NCBI GenBank assembly: GCA_903936645.1
Contig: CAIZWI010000065.1
Span: forward strand, 1-35,091
Reading direction: 5' to 3'
DNA: 35,091 bases
Source: an uncultured Verrucomicrobia subdivision 3 bacterium
Lineage (GTDB): Bacteria > Verrucomicrobiota > Verrucomicrobiia > Limisphaerales > UBA11358
A program made the translations under genes and the position numbers. Each line of letters begins with the position of its first letter. Position 1 is the first letter of the stretch. Positions 17,332-25,894 of the stretch are shown here, piece after piece. The notes beneath the pieces were generated by a model. The model saw only the letters and a program-made list of their open reading frames with translations, did no database searches and was not told where the DNA came from.

Positions 17332-17543
17332 ACGCGTGGTGGCGTCAGGTGCTTCCGCTCGGGAATTTCCAGTCCCTTGAAACGGCGTAAATGATCCACC
17401 AGATCAAGTTCCGGGAGGGCTTTGGATGGTCGCAAAATCATGTCACCATTGGCGCTTTCCAAAAACACCAAGGTGGACTTGTATCCCAGTTTTCGGCGAG
17501 CCCGCACGGCACTGGGTACGGTTACCTGCCCTTTTTCCGTCAT
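17328..17543 (-). CDS. vapB: AbrB/SpoVT-type antitoxin (VapB-like)
   Basis: A 71-residue protein with the swapped-hairpin AbrB signature at its N-terminus: MTEKGQVTVPSAVRARRKLG, then a beta-strand pair STLVFLESANGDMILRPS. The C-terminal tail (LVDHLRRFKGLEIPERKHL) would be the toxin-binding part. Such antitoxins bind their own promoter with the toxin. The gene overlaps the toxin frame by ATGA, the classic antitoxin-first order. The frame is intact, so the antitoxin survives although its partner is interrupted. Many relatives have a few residues before the TEKGQVT motif; no ATG lies just upstream, so 17543 is kept. Confidence 0.85.
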   Translation of the reverse strand: MTEKGQVTVPSAVRARRKLGYKSTLVFLESANGDMILRPSKALPELDLVDHLRRFKGLEIPERKHLTPPRV

Positions 17544-17601
17544 GTATAAAACTTCAATAAGTAGGGATTTCCCACATCAGGCACCTTAGGCAAGCACCTT
17601 T

Positions 17602-19338
17602 TTAAATTTTGGGATACTGCCACAGCCAGTCGCCGGTTTTGATGTCGAAATAGCCGGATGATTTCAAACCGACTTTGCCACCGTCATCCACCTCGTTCCA
17701 GCCGACGGAATAAAGCAAAAAGCGGCCATCATGGGTGAGCCGGTAGTTGAGTGGCTGGCCGGTGATAAGATCATGTGGCAGCGCGGCGATGAATTGGGGG
17801 CTTAATTGGAAGAGCGAATCCGGGTAGGTGCCGTTGGCAAGCCGGTAACGTTCCAAGGCACAGGCGATTCGCGCCAAGTCGACCGCGTTTTGGGCAAAGG
17901 CAAATTTAATCTCGCTGGCAGTTACCGCTGGCATTAAAAAGGTGGCGAAGCAATTCCACGGGCGCCAAGAAACGAGTTCAGATTCAAGTGCTTCATCGGC
18001 TTGTTTTGCCAGCGCAGGGGAAACCAATTGCTTTTCCGGGTCACAAATCCGCAAATCCCATTGCTGGTACAGTTCCCCAATGAATGACTGGTTCAACCAA
18101 TACCAACCAGCGGGGGCGAGTTCATAACAAGTCGTCGCTAGAATAACTGTCCAGTTGATGCCACCCTCATTTTCATCATCAAGCAATATTGGAGGTTCAA
18201 TTAGCACGGTCATGAATTTGCTATCGCTTGTCTTTTGTCGCAGATAATCGATGGTGGTCAGCGCTGCGTTTCGCTCACTACGCAGGGCCAGTTGACAATC
18301 TGCCAAAAAATCCTGCCGGGCCAGCGAGGTTTCCAATGCCATCAGTTGGGTTGCCGACCACTGGTGGCGAGCCAGTCCCTCGAAAATGGGTTGCAGAGTG
18401 AGGCTAAATTGCGCCAGCCGTACCAGATGGGAAATGAGCAACGGCTCCGATCGGGTCGCATCCATCACTCGAAAAGCCAGTTGGATATCAGCCACAGCTT
18501 GGTCGGGGTGGCCAGTTTCAAGTTCTGCCAGAGCCCTTAATTGCAATACTTGACAGCAGCGTTTCAGCGGGGATAAATGCGGAATTAATGCACTATAGGG
18601 CGGTTGGGCGTCGTAATTAATGGGAAAGCGGGATTGCGGCAATTGAGCGGCGGCTCGCAATTCTTCAATGGCGGCATCGAAATTGCCCAGGCCAAATAAA
18701 ACCGCTGCGGCGGCGGATGGTGGCTGGGAAGGGACCGGAAACTCATTGGTCACTGAATTCGTAGGCGGGGTGGCAAAGTAATGTTGCCAGGCTTTCAAGT
18801 CGGTAACTGTTCCCTGTGGCCAGTAACCGTTGGTCGTTGAGTGCGGCCAGTCCTGATTCCGATAAATATTCATGGCGAGTCGATTCACGACATTGGTTAA
18901 TGGCGGAGATATGGCACGGCCATTAGTATCAAGCTGGGCAGCGTAGGAACTCACCACGATCGGGCTCAGGGCAAAGTTCTGGTTGGCGGGCACGGGCGGG
19001 GGAATCACACTGGCAAAATCTAATTTCTCGCCCGCGGCCATGGCTTGCTGCTGGAATTTGTACCAGGCGTGCCAGCCGCGAACGTCCTCCTCGGCGTAGA
19101 AAAGGGTCACGACCAAGGCAATGCAGCCAAATACAAAAAAAGTCCGCCGAACACCATGCCAGCGGCACAAATAAAACGTCAGCAAGCAGGCCAGGGCCAT
19201 CACCAAGAGCACGAACGTCCACACGGCAAAGCCACCGAAGACTTCGGTGAACGATTGCCCGTTGGTGATCACCACCAGTTCCGCGAAGAGCAGAATTGCC
19301 AGCAGCAACAGCCAGTACGGTTGTGGGTAACGTTTCAT
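17602..19338 (-). CDS. Hypothetical membrane protein with GspG-like C-terminal segment
   Basis: A 578-residue protein of unknown function. ATG 19338 is chosen because MKRYPQPYW leads straight into three predicted helices (about 8-27, 34-57 and 63-84). The frame stays open for 80 more codons upstream, but that part is GC-rich, low in hydrophobics and resembles repeat-derived sequence. After the helices lies a large soluble region with helical stretches (VLFGLGNFDAAIEELRAAAQ, LRALAELETGHPDQAVADIQ) that look TPR-like. Near the C-terminus IACALERYRLANGTYPDSLF and HDGRFLLYSVGWNEVDDGGK resemble the pattern at the end of type II secretion pseudopilins. Proteins of this shape recur in Verrucomicrobiota without an assigned role. 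It may be an envelope protein. Confidence 0.75.
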   Translation of the reverse strand: MKRYPQPYWLLLLAILLFAELVVITNGQSFTEVFGGFAVWTFVLLVMALACLLTFYLCRWHGVRRTFFVFGCIALVVTLFYAEEDVRGWHAWYKFQQQAMAAGEKLDFASVIPPPVPANQNFALSPIVVSSYAAQLDTNGRAISPPLTNVVNRLAMNIYRNQDWPHSTTNGYWPQGTVTDLKAWQHYFATPPTNSVTNEFPVPSQPPSAAAAVLFGLGNFDAAIEELRAAAQLPQSRFPINYDAQPPYSALIPHLSPLKRCCQVLQLRALAELETGHPDQAVADIQLAFRVMDATRSEPLLISHLVRLAQFSLTLQPIFEGLARHQWSATQLMALETSLARQDFLADCQLALRSERNAALTTIDYLRQKTSDSKFMTVLIEPPILLDDENEGGINWTVILATTCYELAPAGWYWLNQSFIGELYQQWDLRICDPEKQLVSPALAKQADEALESELVSWRPWNCFATFLMPAVTASEIKFAFAQNAVDLARIACALERYRLANGTYPDSLFQLSPQFIAALPHDLITGQPLNYRLTHDGRFLLYSVGWNEVDDGGKVGLKSSGYFDIKTGDWLWQYPKI

Positions 19339-19651
19339 CAGCAGTCCCCGCAAGTATCTGGCGACAAAGACGTTTGTCAACGTCTGGAAGAGTTTGGAGC
19401 GGGTCCTGGCTGATAATCCAATCGGGCAAGGTGGTTTCGACGTCGAAGCAGCGTAAACGCCGCGCTCCGAGGGCTGGAAGGTCGCGCCGCGACTGGGGAG
19501 CGGGAGCGATGGGTGGCATAGAATCCAGATGGGCACGACGATTTCAACGTTAAGCCGGGCTGAAGTGCCGCGCTCCAAAACCCGCAGGCGCGGACGCCGG
19601 CGTTACCCCGGGCAGCAAGCTCCGCGACCGGTTAATAAGCCGCATCCCACC
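19339..19651 (-). other. Open but probably non-coding upstream region, candidate dispersed repeat
   Basis: About 310 bases between the hypothetical membrane protein and the rnpB promoter. On the minus strand the downstream frame runs back through it to 19578, with translation such as LPSRGATFQPSERGVYAAST. From memory, translations of the type LERGTSAxL and QPSERGVYAAS recur upstream of or fused to unrelated verrucomicrobial proteins, which would make this a genome-dispersed repeat. The repeat status cannot be tested inside one window. No RNA gene or promoter is evident apart from the rnpB promoter at its far edge. Confidence 0.35.
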
Positions 19652-19680
19652 TTGCCCTGCCCCCGGGGATGGCGTAACTT
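19652..19680 (+). promoter_or_regulatory. Sigma-70-like promoter of rnpB
   Basis: TTGCCC (19652-19657), a 17-base spacer, then TAACTT (19675-19680). Six bases later comes G19687, the first base of the P1 helix of RNase P RNA, which is the expected distance from a -10 box to the transcription start. Confidence 0.65.
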
Positions 19681-19686
19681 ATAAGT

Positions 19687-20094
19687 GGTTTTGGCGGGGC
19701 GGAGAATCGCTCCCGGGCTTCATTGACCGGGGGAGGAAAGTCCGAACACCACAGGGCAGGACGCCGCGTAACCAGGGACTTGATCCCCGGATACACGCGG
19801 GCGGAAAGCTGGAAGGCTTTTTGACGGACAGTGCCACAGAAAATCAGACCGCCTCCCGGCGCAAGCCGGGCGGTAAGGGTGAAAAGGTGCGGTAAGAGCG
19901 CACCGCGCGAAGCGCAAGCAACGCGGCACGGAAAACCCCGTCCGGTGCAAGGCCAAATAGGGAATTCTGGAGCGGCTCGCTCCCAGCGGCGCGAAAGTGC
20001 CGCGGATTCCGGGTATCGGCTGCTAAGACAAATGATTCTCTCCCCGGGAGCAATTCCGGGCAGACAGAACTCGGCTTACAGCCCCGCCAAAACC
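19687..20094 (+). ncRNA. rnpB: RNase P RNA, bacterial type A
   Basis: The catalytic RNA of RNase P, which trims the 5' leader from pre-tRNAs. The ends GGTTTTGGCGGGGC (19687-19700) and GCCCCGCCAAAACC (20081-20094) form a perfect 14-bp P1 helix. Conserved blocks are in order: GAGGAAAGTCCGAACACCAC (19733 onward), GACAGTGCCACAGAAAA, GGTGCGGTAAGAGCGCACCG, GGCACGGAAAACCCC, GCAAGGCCAAATAGGG and GACAGAACTCGGCTTACAG just before P1 closes. These match E. coli RNase P RNA closely in order and spacing, which supports type A. About 408 nt is a normal length. Open frames across it are spurious. A hairpin downstream (20105-20133, no T-tract) may mark the 3' boundary. Confidence 0.97.
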
Positions 20095-20170
20095 ATTGAT
20101 TTCTGCCCCGTGGCGTGCCGAAAGAACGGGGGCAACCGCCAGCCCCAACCGCCCACCTCGACCGCAGCTC

Positions 20171-21703
20171 CTAAATCGGGCGGTGCCCCGGTATCGCGGG
20201 CGTGCGGTTGATGCGCGCCAGGCTGGCCGGCGCGCTCAGATTCCCCACCCGGTCCATGGCCCGCACCACCAGCAGGTCGGGGACGGACGTGCTAAAAAAC
20301 CACGCAGTCTGGCTGCCGGGAATGATTTTGAGCTGCCAGATCCCCTTGGTTCGTGTTTGTAATACCCAATTGCGCACGGGTTTGCCCTGGCCGTTGGCCA
20401 GGTAGCCCGGCTGCCAGGTTAACCGGCTTCCCCCCGCCTGCGCATTGAGTTGCAGCACCGGTTTGCCCGGTGGCAGGGCATCCAGCCAGGGCGAGGCGGG
20501 CACGAGGGCGGGTTCCTCATAAGCCGAGCGCAAGGTTTCACTCAGGATCTGGTTGGTGCTCAAACTTCCCAAACGAAAGTGAATCATCCCATGCGCCGCT
20601 TGTTGCCGGCTGATGGCGATTTGCCGGGCAATTTCATTGGCCGCAAATTTACCCCCGATTTCATAGTCCGCCAGGCCCGGCCATACATGCCGGTTCAGGA
20701 CATTCTGCCCCTGCCACCATTGAAGCAAGGCCGGAAAACTCTGCTGCGGCGAGGCGACGGACCAATATAATTGCGGTGAAAGATAATCCACCCAGCCACT
20801 GGCCAGCCAGCGGCGCGAGTCGGCGTAGATCTCCGCATAGGCGTCAAAGCCCCGGACGGATGGTGGATTCATGGGCCGCCAGATGCCAAAGGGGCTGATG
20901 CCAAATTTCACCCAGGGCTTGGCGGCCTTGATGCTGGTGTAAACGCTCTGGACAAAGTTATTGATGTTCTGCCGCCGCCAGTCCGCCCGGTTGAGCCCGC
21001 TCGCCGCCCCATATTTTTGCCAGGTGGCCAGGTCGGGAAAATCAATATCGTGCTTTTGCGCATCCTTGAGGGGGTAGGGATAAAAGTAGTCATCAAACTG
21101 CACGCCATCGACGTCGTAGCGGTTGACCACATCCATAACCACTTGCAACACATGCGCCCGCACGGCGGGTTCGCCGGGGTCCAGGTCGAGTTCCTCCCCG
21201 TATTTACGGACCAGTTCGGGATGGGTGCGGGCAAAATGCGTCGGTGAGGGCGGCGACTTGGCGAGGGCATGCTGGGCGCGAAATGGGTTGAACCAGGCGT
21301 GCAATTCCAATCCCCGCGCGTGCGCCTCGGCCACCACGAACGCCAGGGGATCATACGGGGGCATGGGCCCCTGCCCCATGTGCCCCATCAAATATTCCGA
21401 CCACGGCTCGAGGCTGGAGGCATAAAAGGCATCCGAGGAAGGCCGCACTTGGAAAATAATGGCGTTCAGCTTGAGTTGCACGGCCCGGTCCAGCAGGGCC
21501 ACCAGCTCCGCCTTTTGCTGCGGCACCGGCAGGCCCGGGCGGGAGGGCCAGTCCTTGTTGGCCACCGTCACCAGCCAGGCCCCGCGAAATTCCCGGGCAG
21601 GTTCCGGCGGCGTGGCCCAGGCCGGGAAGTAGGCGGCATTTTGGGCCCGGAGCAGTCCGGGCAGCAATATCAGCAGGGCCAGATAAATTCGCATGGGCAT
21701 CAT
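20171..21703 (-). CDS. GHL10-type glycoside hydrolase (DUF187 family), exported
   Basis: A 510-residue secreted protein. ATG 21703, with alternatives at 21700 and 21694, leads into a signal peptide (MRIYLALLILLPGLLRAQ). The frame is open back to 21934 but that would cover the divergent promoter. The catalytic barrel starts with EFRGAWLVTVANKDWPSRPG, the family opening motif. It continues with LKLNAIIFQVRPSSDAFYAS, ARGLELHAWFNPFRAQHAL and VNRYDVDGVQFDDYFYPYP, where the acidic pair is a candidate catalytic site. Later FGISPFGIWRPMNPPSV and VDYLSPQLYWS complete the barrel. The last 90 residues look like an Ig/fibronectin-type module (LQTRTKGIWQLKIIPGSQTA). Relatives act on cell-surface glycans, but the substrate here is unknown. 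It converges on rnpB. Confidence 0.88.
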   Translation of the reverse strand: MMPMRIYLALLILLPGLLRAQNAAYFPAWATPPEPAREFRGAWLVTVANKDWPSRPGLPVPQQKAELVALLDRAVQLKLNAIIFQVRPSSDAFYASSLEPWSEYLMGHMGQGPMPPYDPLAFVVAEAHARGLELHAWFNPFRAQHALAKSPPSPTHFARTHPELVRKYGEELDLDPGEPAVRAHVLQVVMDVVNRYDVDGVQFDDYFYPYPLKDAQKHDIDFPDLATWQKYGAASGLNRADWRRQNINNFVQSVYTSIKAAKPWVKFGISPFGIWRPMNPPSVRGFDAYAEIYADSRRWLASGWVDYLSPQLYWSVASPQQSFPALLQWWQGQNVLNRHVWPGLADYEIGGKFAANEIARQIAISRQQAAHGMIHFRLGSLSTNQILSETLRSAYEEPALVPASPWLDALPPGKPVLQLNAQAGGSRLTWQPGYLANGQGKPVRNWVLQTRTKGIWQLKIIPGSQTAWFFSTSVPDLLVVRAMDRVGNLSAPASLARINRTPAIPGHRPI

Positions 21704-21845
21704 ATTAGTGCATTGGCACAACCAATAGAACTGCTCGCCGGGCAATTGGCAAAGGATTTCTCGTAATTCAGCGGGCTCCTGACTAATATCGCCGAAATCC
21801 CGTGTGGCCGCATGCCGCGCCAGCCGGGAAGGTTGGGCAGGAACT

Positions 21846-23825
21846 ATGAAAGTGCGCGAGTGTTTTTTGCTGGTAAAAAATCTGGTGATTGGCCGGGCGC
21901 GGAACATTTCCGATGAACGGCTGTACGACAACACTACGTTAATTGCCCTGCTGGCCTGGGTGGGCTTGGGCGCGGACGGGCTTTCCTCCTCCTGCTACGG
22001 TCCGGAATCCGCCTTCCTGGCGCTGGGCGCGCACACCTATCTTAGTCTGTTCGTGGCCCTGGCTTCCATCCTGACGATTGTGGTCATTTGCGCCAGTTAC
22101 TCCCAGATCATTGAGGCCTTTCCTTCCGGTGGTGGGGGCTATCTTGTGGCCAGCAAACTACTCTCGCCCACCGTGGGGGTGGTCTCGGGTTGCGCCCTGA
22201 TCGGGGACTATGTGCTGACCATTGCCATCAGCGTGGCGAGCGGCTCGGATGCGCTGTTCAGCATGCTGCCCGTGGCCTGGGTGCATTACAAACTGCTCAT
22301 CTCGCTCTGGGGTGTCATTTTTCTCACCCTGCTGAATTTACGCGGGGTGAAGGAATCGGTGATGCTGTGGGTGCCGATCTTTGCCCTGTTTGTCGCCTCC
22401 CATGCCTTCGCCATTATTTATGCGCTCAGCGCCCATATTGGGGACATGCCCGACATCGCCCGGGGCGTCACGACGGATGTGCAAACCGCGACCTCCCAAC
22501 TGGGCATCTGGGGCGTGTTGCTCGTGATTCTCCGGGCCTACAGCCTCGGGGCCGGCACCTACACGGGCATCGAAGCCGTCAGCAACGGCCTGAATGTCCT
22601 GCGCGAACCCCGTGTCCGCACCGGTAAACGGACGATGATCTACATGGGCACCTCATTGGCCGTGGTGGTGGGCGGCTTGCTGCTGGCCTATTTGCTCTAT
22701 CACGTCAAACATGAGGAGGGCAAGACCTTGAACGCCGTGTTGTTTGAGCAAATGACGCTCACCTGGCCGTCGCCCGTGGCCCATGCCTTCATTTACACCG
22801 CCCTGGCCTCCTCGGCGGTGCTGCTCTTCATCGCGGCGCAAACCGGTTTCTTTGGCGGTCCCCGGGTGCTGGCCAACATGGCGGTGGACCGGTGGATGCC
22901 CACGCGCTTCGCCACCCTGAGCGACCGCCTGGTGACGCAGAATGGCGTGATCATGATGGGTGTGGCGGCCCTGGCGGTGGTCTTTTTTACCCGGTCCTCG
23001 GTGGACACCATCGTGGTGCTCTACAGCATCAACGTGTTCATCACCTTCACGCTCTCCCAACTGGGCATGGTCCGGCACTGGTGGCTGGACCGGGCGCGCG
23101 AACCCAAGTGGAAACGCAAACTGTGCATCAATGGCTTTGGCCTGCTCCTGACTGGTGGCATTCTCATTTCCCTGTGCGTGGTGAAGTTCTTTGATGGCGG
23201 CTGGATCACCCTCTTTGCCACCGGGCTGTTGATCGCCATTGCCTTTTGGGTAAAGAGCCATTATCGCCAGACGCAGGTGCAATTGCAGCGGCTGAATGAA
23301 CTCGTGGCCGCCGCCACCATTGACGAGGCCAAGCCCGCCGGCCCCGTCCACGTGCCCGCCTGCCAAAATGGCGCGCGCACCGCCGTTTTTCTCGTCAATG
23401 GTTTCAATGGCCTCGGCCTGCACACCTTGCTGGCCGTCATCCGCATGTTTCCGCGGGTCTACCAAAACTTTGTGTTTGTGCAGGTGGGCGTGCTCGATGC
23501 CGGCAACTTCAAGGGTGCCGCCGAGGTGGAAAACCTCCGGGAACATTCCCAGCGCGAGGTGGAACGTTTTGTGAGTTACATGCGCCAGCGCGGCTTCTAT
23601 GCGGAGGCCGTGGCCGGCCTGGGCACCGACATCGTGGATGAAGCCGCCCAATTATGCGAGGGTGTGGCCGCCCGCTTTCCCAATTGCACCTTTTTTGCCG
23701 GCCAGCTCGTGTTCAAGGATGACAGCCTCCTGACCCGCTGGCTGCACAACCACACCGTGTTCGAACTCCAGCGCCGGTTGTACCAATTTGGCCGGCCCAT
23801 GCTCATCCTGCCCATCCAGGTTTGA
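21846..23825 (+). CDS. KimA-like APC-superfamily transporter, probably potassium uptake
   Basis: A 659-residue inner-membrane transporter. ATG 21846 has AGGA a few bases upstream. The N-terminal region resembles B. subtilis KimA (YdaO): KNLVIGRARNISDERL, then WVGLGADGLSSSCYGPES and IIEAFPSGGGGYLVASKLLS, followed by GDYVLTIAISVASGSDALFS. About twelve hydrophobic segments run to residue 485, the APC core. A soluble C-terminal domain of about 170 residues follows (from the VQLQRLNELV segment, with NGFNGLGLHTLLAVIRMFPR), similar in size to the dimerising cytoplasmic domain of KimA. KimA imports potassium with protons. An amino-acid permease is the alternative. It is divergent from the glycosidase over a 142-base promoter region; no c-di-AMP riboswitch was recognised. 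Confidence 0.8.
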   Translation: MKVRECFLLVKNLVIGRARNISDERLYDNTTLIALLAWVGLGADGLSSSCYGPESAFLALGAHTYLSLFVALASILTIVVICASYSQIIEAFPSGGGGYLVASKLLSPTVGVVSGCALIGDYVLTIAISVASGSDALFSMLPVAWVHYKLLISLWGVIFLTLLNLRGVKESVMLWVPIFALFVASHAFAIIYALSAHIGDMPDIARGVTTDVQTATSQLGIWGVLLVILRAYSLGAGTYTGIEAVSNGLNVLREPRVRTGKRTMIYMGTSLAVVVGGLLLAYLLYHVKHEEGKTLNAVLFEQMTLTWPSPVAHAFIYTALASSAVLLFIAAQTGFFGGPRVLANMAVDRWMPTRFATLSDRLVTQNGVIMMGVAALAVVFFTRSSVDTIVVLYSINVFITFTLSQLGMVRHWWLDRAREPKWKRKLCINGFGLLLTGGILISLCVVKFFDGGWITLFATGLLIAIAFWVKSHYRQTQVQLQRLNELVAAATIDEAKPAGPVHVPACQNGARTAVFLVNGFNGLGLHTLLAVIRMFPRVYQNFVFVQVGVLDAGNFKGAAEVENLREHSQREVERFVSYMRQRGFYAEAVAGLGTDIVDEAAQLCEGVAARFPNCTFFAGQLVFKDDSLLTRWLHNHTVFELQRRLYQFGRPMLILPIQV

Positions 23826-23830
23826 TTTCC

Positions 23831-24412
23831 CTAATGGGGCTCCGGCCAGACCACCCCGGCCGGGGTCACCACGCAACGCATCGGTATATCGTGTCCGGAC
23901 ACCGGGATTTCCGCCACCATCTGCTCGGCCAGCGCCACGCCACACGTCATGCCCGGAAACCCCGCCAGCCACCGGTCGTAAAATCCTTTGCCCCGGCCAA
24001 GGCGCCGGCCGGTGGCATCAAACGCCAGGCCCGGTACCAGCATCATATCCACGTCCGCCAGCTCCAATTCTGGGCAATGCGCAGCGGGTTCGCGAATGCC
24101 AAATTCCCCGGCGACCACATCGCGTTCCAAGTCTTGCACCTGCGCCGCCACATAACTGCGGACTTGGGCGGTAAACCTGGGCAGGGCCACCCGCTTCCCC
24201 TGCCCTAGTGCCACCGCCAGCAGGGGCCAAACATCCACCTCCTCCAGCATGGGGGCATAGCACAGCACCGTCCTGGCCGCCCGCCAGAAGCCGGCGGCCC
24301 GAACCTGCTCACCAATGCGGGCCGAGGCGGTCGCGCGGTCGGCGGGGGCCATCCCTTTCAACCGCAACCGCATCGTGCGCCGGAGTTCCGCTTTGGCCTC
24401 GGCCACCGTCAC
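23831..24412 (-). CDS. 5-formyltetrahydrofolate cyclo-ligase
   Basis: A 193-residue cytoplasmic enzyme (MTHFS family) that converts 5-formyl-THF to 5,10-methenyl-THF using ATP, returning a stored folate to the one-carbon pool. The nucleotide-binding signature LGRGKGFYDRWLA lies at 138-150, preceded by DMMLVPGLAFDATGRR. The N-terminal basic helix AKAELRRTMRLRLKGM and the segment GKRVALPRF also fit. Length is normal. The start overlaps the stop of rarA by ATGA (24409-24412), so it is the second gene of a coupled pair. In E. coli this gene (ygfA) sits next to the 6S RNA gene, which bears on the non-coding stretch upstream of rarA here. Confidence 0.95.
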   Translation of the reverse strand: MTVAEAKAELRRTMRLRLKGMAPADRATASARIGEQVRAAGFWRAARTVLCYAPMLEEVDVWPLLAVALGQGKRVALPRFTAQVRSYVAAQVQDLERDVVAGEFGIREPAAHCPELELADVDMMLVPGLAFDATGRRLGRGKGFYDRWLAGFPGMTCGVALAEQMVAEIPVSGHDIPMRCVVTPAGVVWPEPH

Positions 24413-25782
24413 GCTGTGCGGCCCTCCCGCGCCTTGGCAAATTCCGCCCGCCAGTGTTCCAGGCGTTCCTTGAGTTTCTTCTCCACGCCTTGCGTGGTGG
24501 GTTCGTAATAACGCTTGTTCGCCCCCAGATAATCCTGCGCCACAAAATGGCCCGCCCCCTCGTGGGCGTATTGGTACCCCTGCCCGTGCCCCAGCCGTTC
24601 CGCCCCCGCATAATGGCCGTCGCGCAAGTGCTCCGGCACCGCCAGGGTGCGGCCGGACTTCACATCCGCCAGGGCCGCGTCAATCGCCTTGATGACGCTG
24701 TTGCTTTTATTGGCGGTGGCAATGTAAATCGCCGCCTCGGCGATCGGAATGCGCGCCTCGGGCCAGCCGGTGAATTCCGCGGTTTGGTGCGCCGCCACCG
24801 CCAGCACCAGCGCCATCGGATCGGCCAGCCCCACATCCTCCGCCGCACAAATCAGGATGCGCCGCGTGATGAAGCGGGGATCTTCCCCCGCGTGAATCAT
24901 TTTGGCCAGCCAGTAGAGCGCTGCGTCCGGATCACTCCCGCGCATGGACTTGATGAAGGCGGAAATGGTGTCGTAATGCGCATCGCCATCGCCATCGTAC
25001 ACCACCGCTTTTTTCTGGATGCTCTGTTCCGCCGTGGCCAGGTCCACCACCACCACGCCATCCGCCCCCGGGGGGGTCGTGAGTGCGGCGATCTCCAGCG
25101 AATTCAAGGCCTTGCGGGCATCACCATCCGCCAGCCGGGCCAGATGCCGCAAGGCCGGCTCGTGGACCGTGATTTTTAAGTAGCCCAAACCCCGTTCCGC
25201 ATCCGCCAGCGCCCGCTGCAACAGTGCCAGCAAATCCGCCTCGCCCAGCGGCCGCAGTTCGAAAATCTGCGAGCGGGAAACCAGCGGGGCGTTGACGAAG
25301 AAAAACGGATTGTGCGTGGTCGCCCCAATGAGCCGGATCACCCCGCTCTCCACATCCGGCAGCAGCACATCCTGCTGGGCTTTGTTGAACCGGTGAATTT
25401 CGTCAATGAACAGAATCGTGCGCGCCCCGGTGTTCTCCAGCCGGTTGTGCGCGCCCGCCAGCACGCGCCGCATGTCCGCCACATTGGACTCCACCCCGCT
25501 CAGCCGTTCGAATTTACACTGGGTTTGCCGGGCGATGATCTGGGCCAGGGACGTTTTCCCGGTCCCCGGCGGTCCGTAAAACAACAGCGACTCAATGCGA
25601 TCCGCCTCAATCGCCCGGCGCAGTAACTGGCCCGCCCCCAGGATGTGCTGCTGGCCCGCGTATTCCGCCAGATTGCGCGGCCGCATGCGCGCGGCCAGAG
25701 GGGCATGCCGGCGGTTTTCCCCGGCGGGGGCCTCGGCCGGCTGGGCGGCCACCGGAGCCGCAAACAAATCATCTCGCGCCAT
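24409..25782 (-). CDS. rarA: RarA/MgsA-type AAA+ ATPase, replication-associated recombination protein
   Basis: A 457-residue AAA+ ATPase related to clamp-loader and Holliday-junction motor proteins. It acts at stalled replication forks and binds SSB in E. coli. Motifs are the opening block ARMRPRNLAEYAGQQHILG, Walker A YGPPGTGKTSLAQ (70-77), Walker B ILFIDEIHRFNKAQQDVLLP (123-142), sensor 1 IGATTHNPFF and the tetramerisation region ISAFIKSMRGSDPDAALYWL. The C-terminus NKRYYEPTTQGVEKKLKERL is typical. Length is usual. It leads the coupled pair with the cyclo-ligase. Its start lies only 38 bases downstream of a strong minus-strand terminator, so it needs its own promoter in that gap or is controlled by readthrough. 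Confidence 0.96.
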   Translation of the reverse strand: MARDDLFAAPVAAQPAEAPAGENRRHAPLAARMRPRNLAEYAGQQHILGAGQLLRRAIEADRIESLLFYGPPGTGKTSLAQIIARQTQCKFERLSGVESNVADMRRVLAGAHNRLENTGARTILFIDEIHRFNKAQQDVLLPDVESGVIRLIGATTHNPFFFVNAPLVSRSQIFELRPLGEADLLALLQRALADAERGLGYLKITVHEPALRHLARLADGDARKALNSLEIAALTTPPGADGVVVVDLATAEQSIQKKAVVYDGDGDAHYDTISAFIKSMRGSDPDAALYWLAKMIHAGEDPRFITRRILICAAEDVGLADPMALVLAVAAHQTAEFTGWPEARIPIAEAAIYIATANKSNSVIKAIDAALADVKSGRTLAVPEHLRDGHYAGAERLGHGQGYQYAHEGAGHFVAQDYLGANKRYYEPTTQGVEKKLKERLEHWRAEFAKAREGRTA

Positions 25783-25820
25783 GCCACCAGCCTAGCACTG
25801 CGAGTGCCATTGCCCAAAAG

Positions 25821-25845
25821 AAAAAAGCCCTCCTGACGGAGGGCT
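25821..25845 (-). terminator. Strong Rho-independent terminator upstream of rarA
   Basis: On the minus strand AGCCCTCC, loop GTCA, GGAGGGCT is a perfect 8-bp stem directly followed by six T residues. It ends a minus-strand transcript about 38 bases before the rarA start. The nearest upstream gene stop on that strand is at 26215, so about 370 bases of non-coding RNA would precede it. Confidence 0.85.
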
Positions 25846-25865
25846 GGTGCCGGCGGCCGCCGGCT

Positions 25866-25894
25866 TTAAAGAGACCCCACCATTGCCGTGTGCG
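25866..25894. repeat. Imperfect direct repeat, copy 1
   Basis: GAGACCCCACCATTGCCGTG then TGCGAC (plus strand, about 25870-25896) matches copy 2 near 26185-26210 at about 21 of 26 positions, allowing small gaps. The two copies flank the non-coding stretch upstream of rarA. Origin unknown. Confidence 0.45.

Noticed and set aside
20105..20133. Rho-independent terminator of rnpB
   Set aside because: The GCCCCGT/ACGGGGGC hairpin has no T-tract after it, so it is noted only as a possible 3' boundary.
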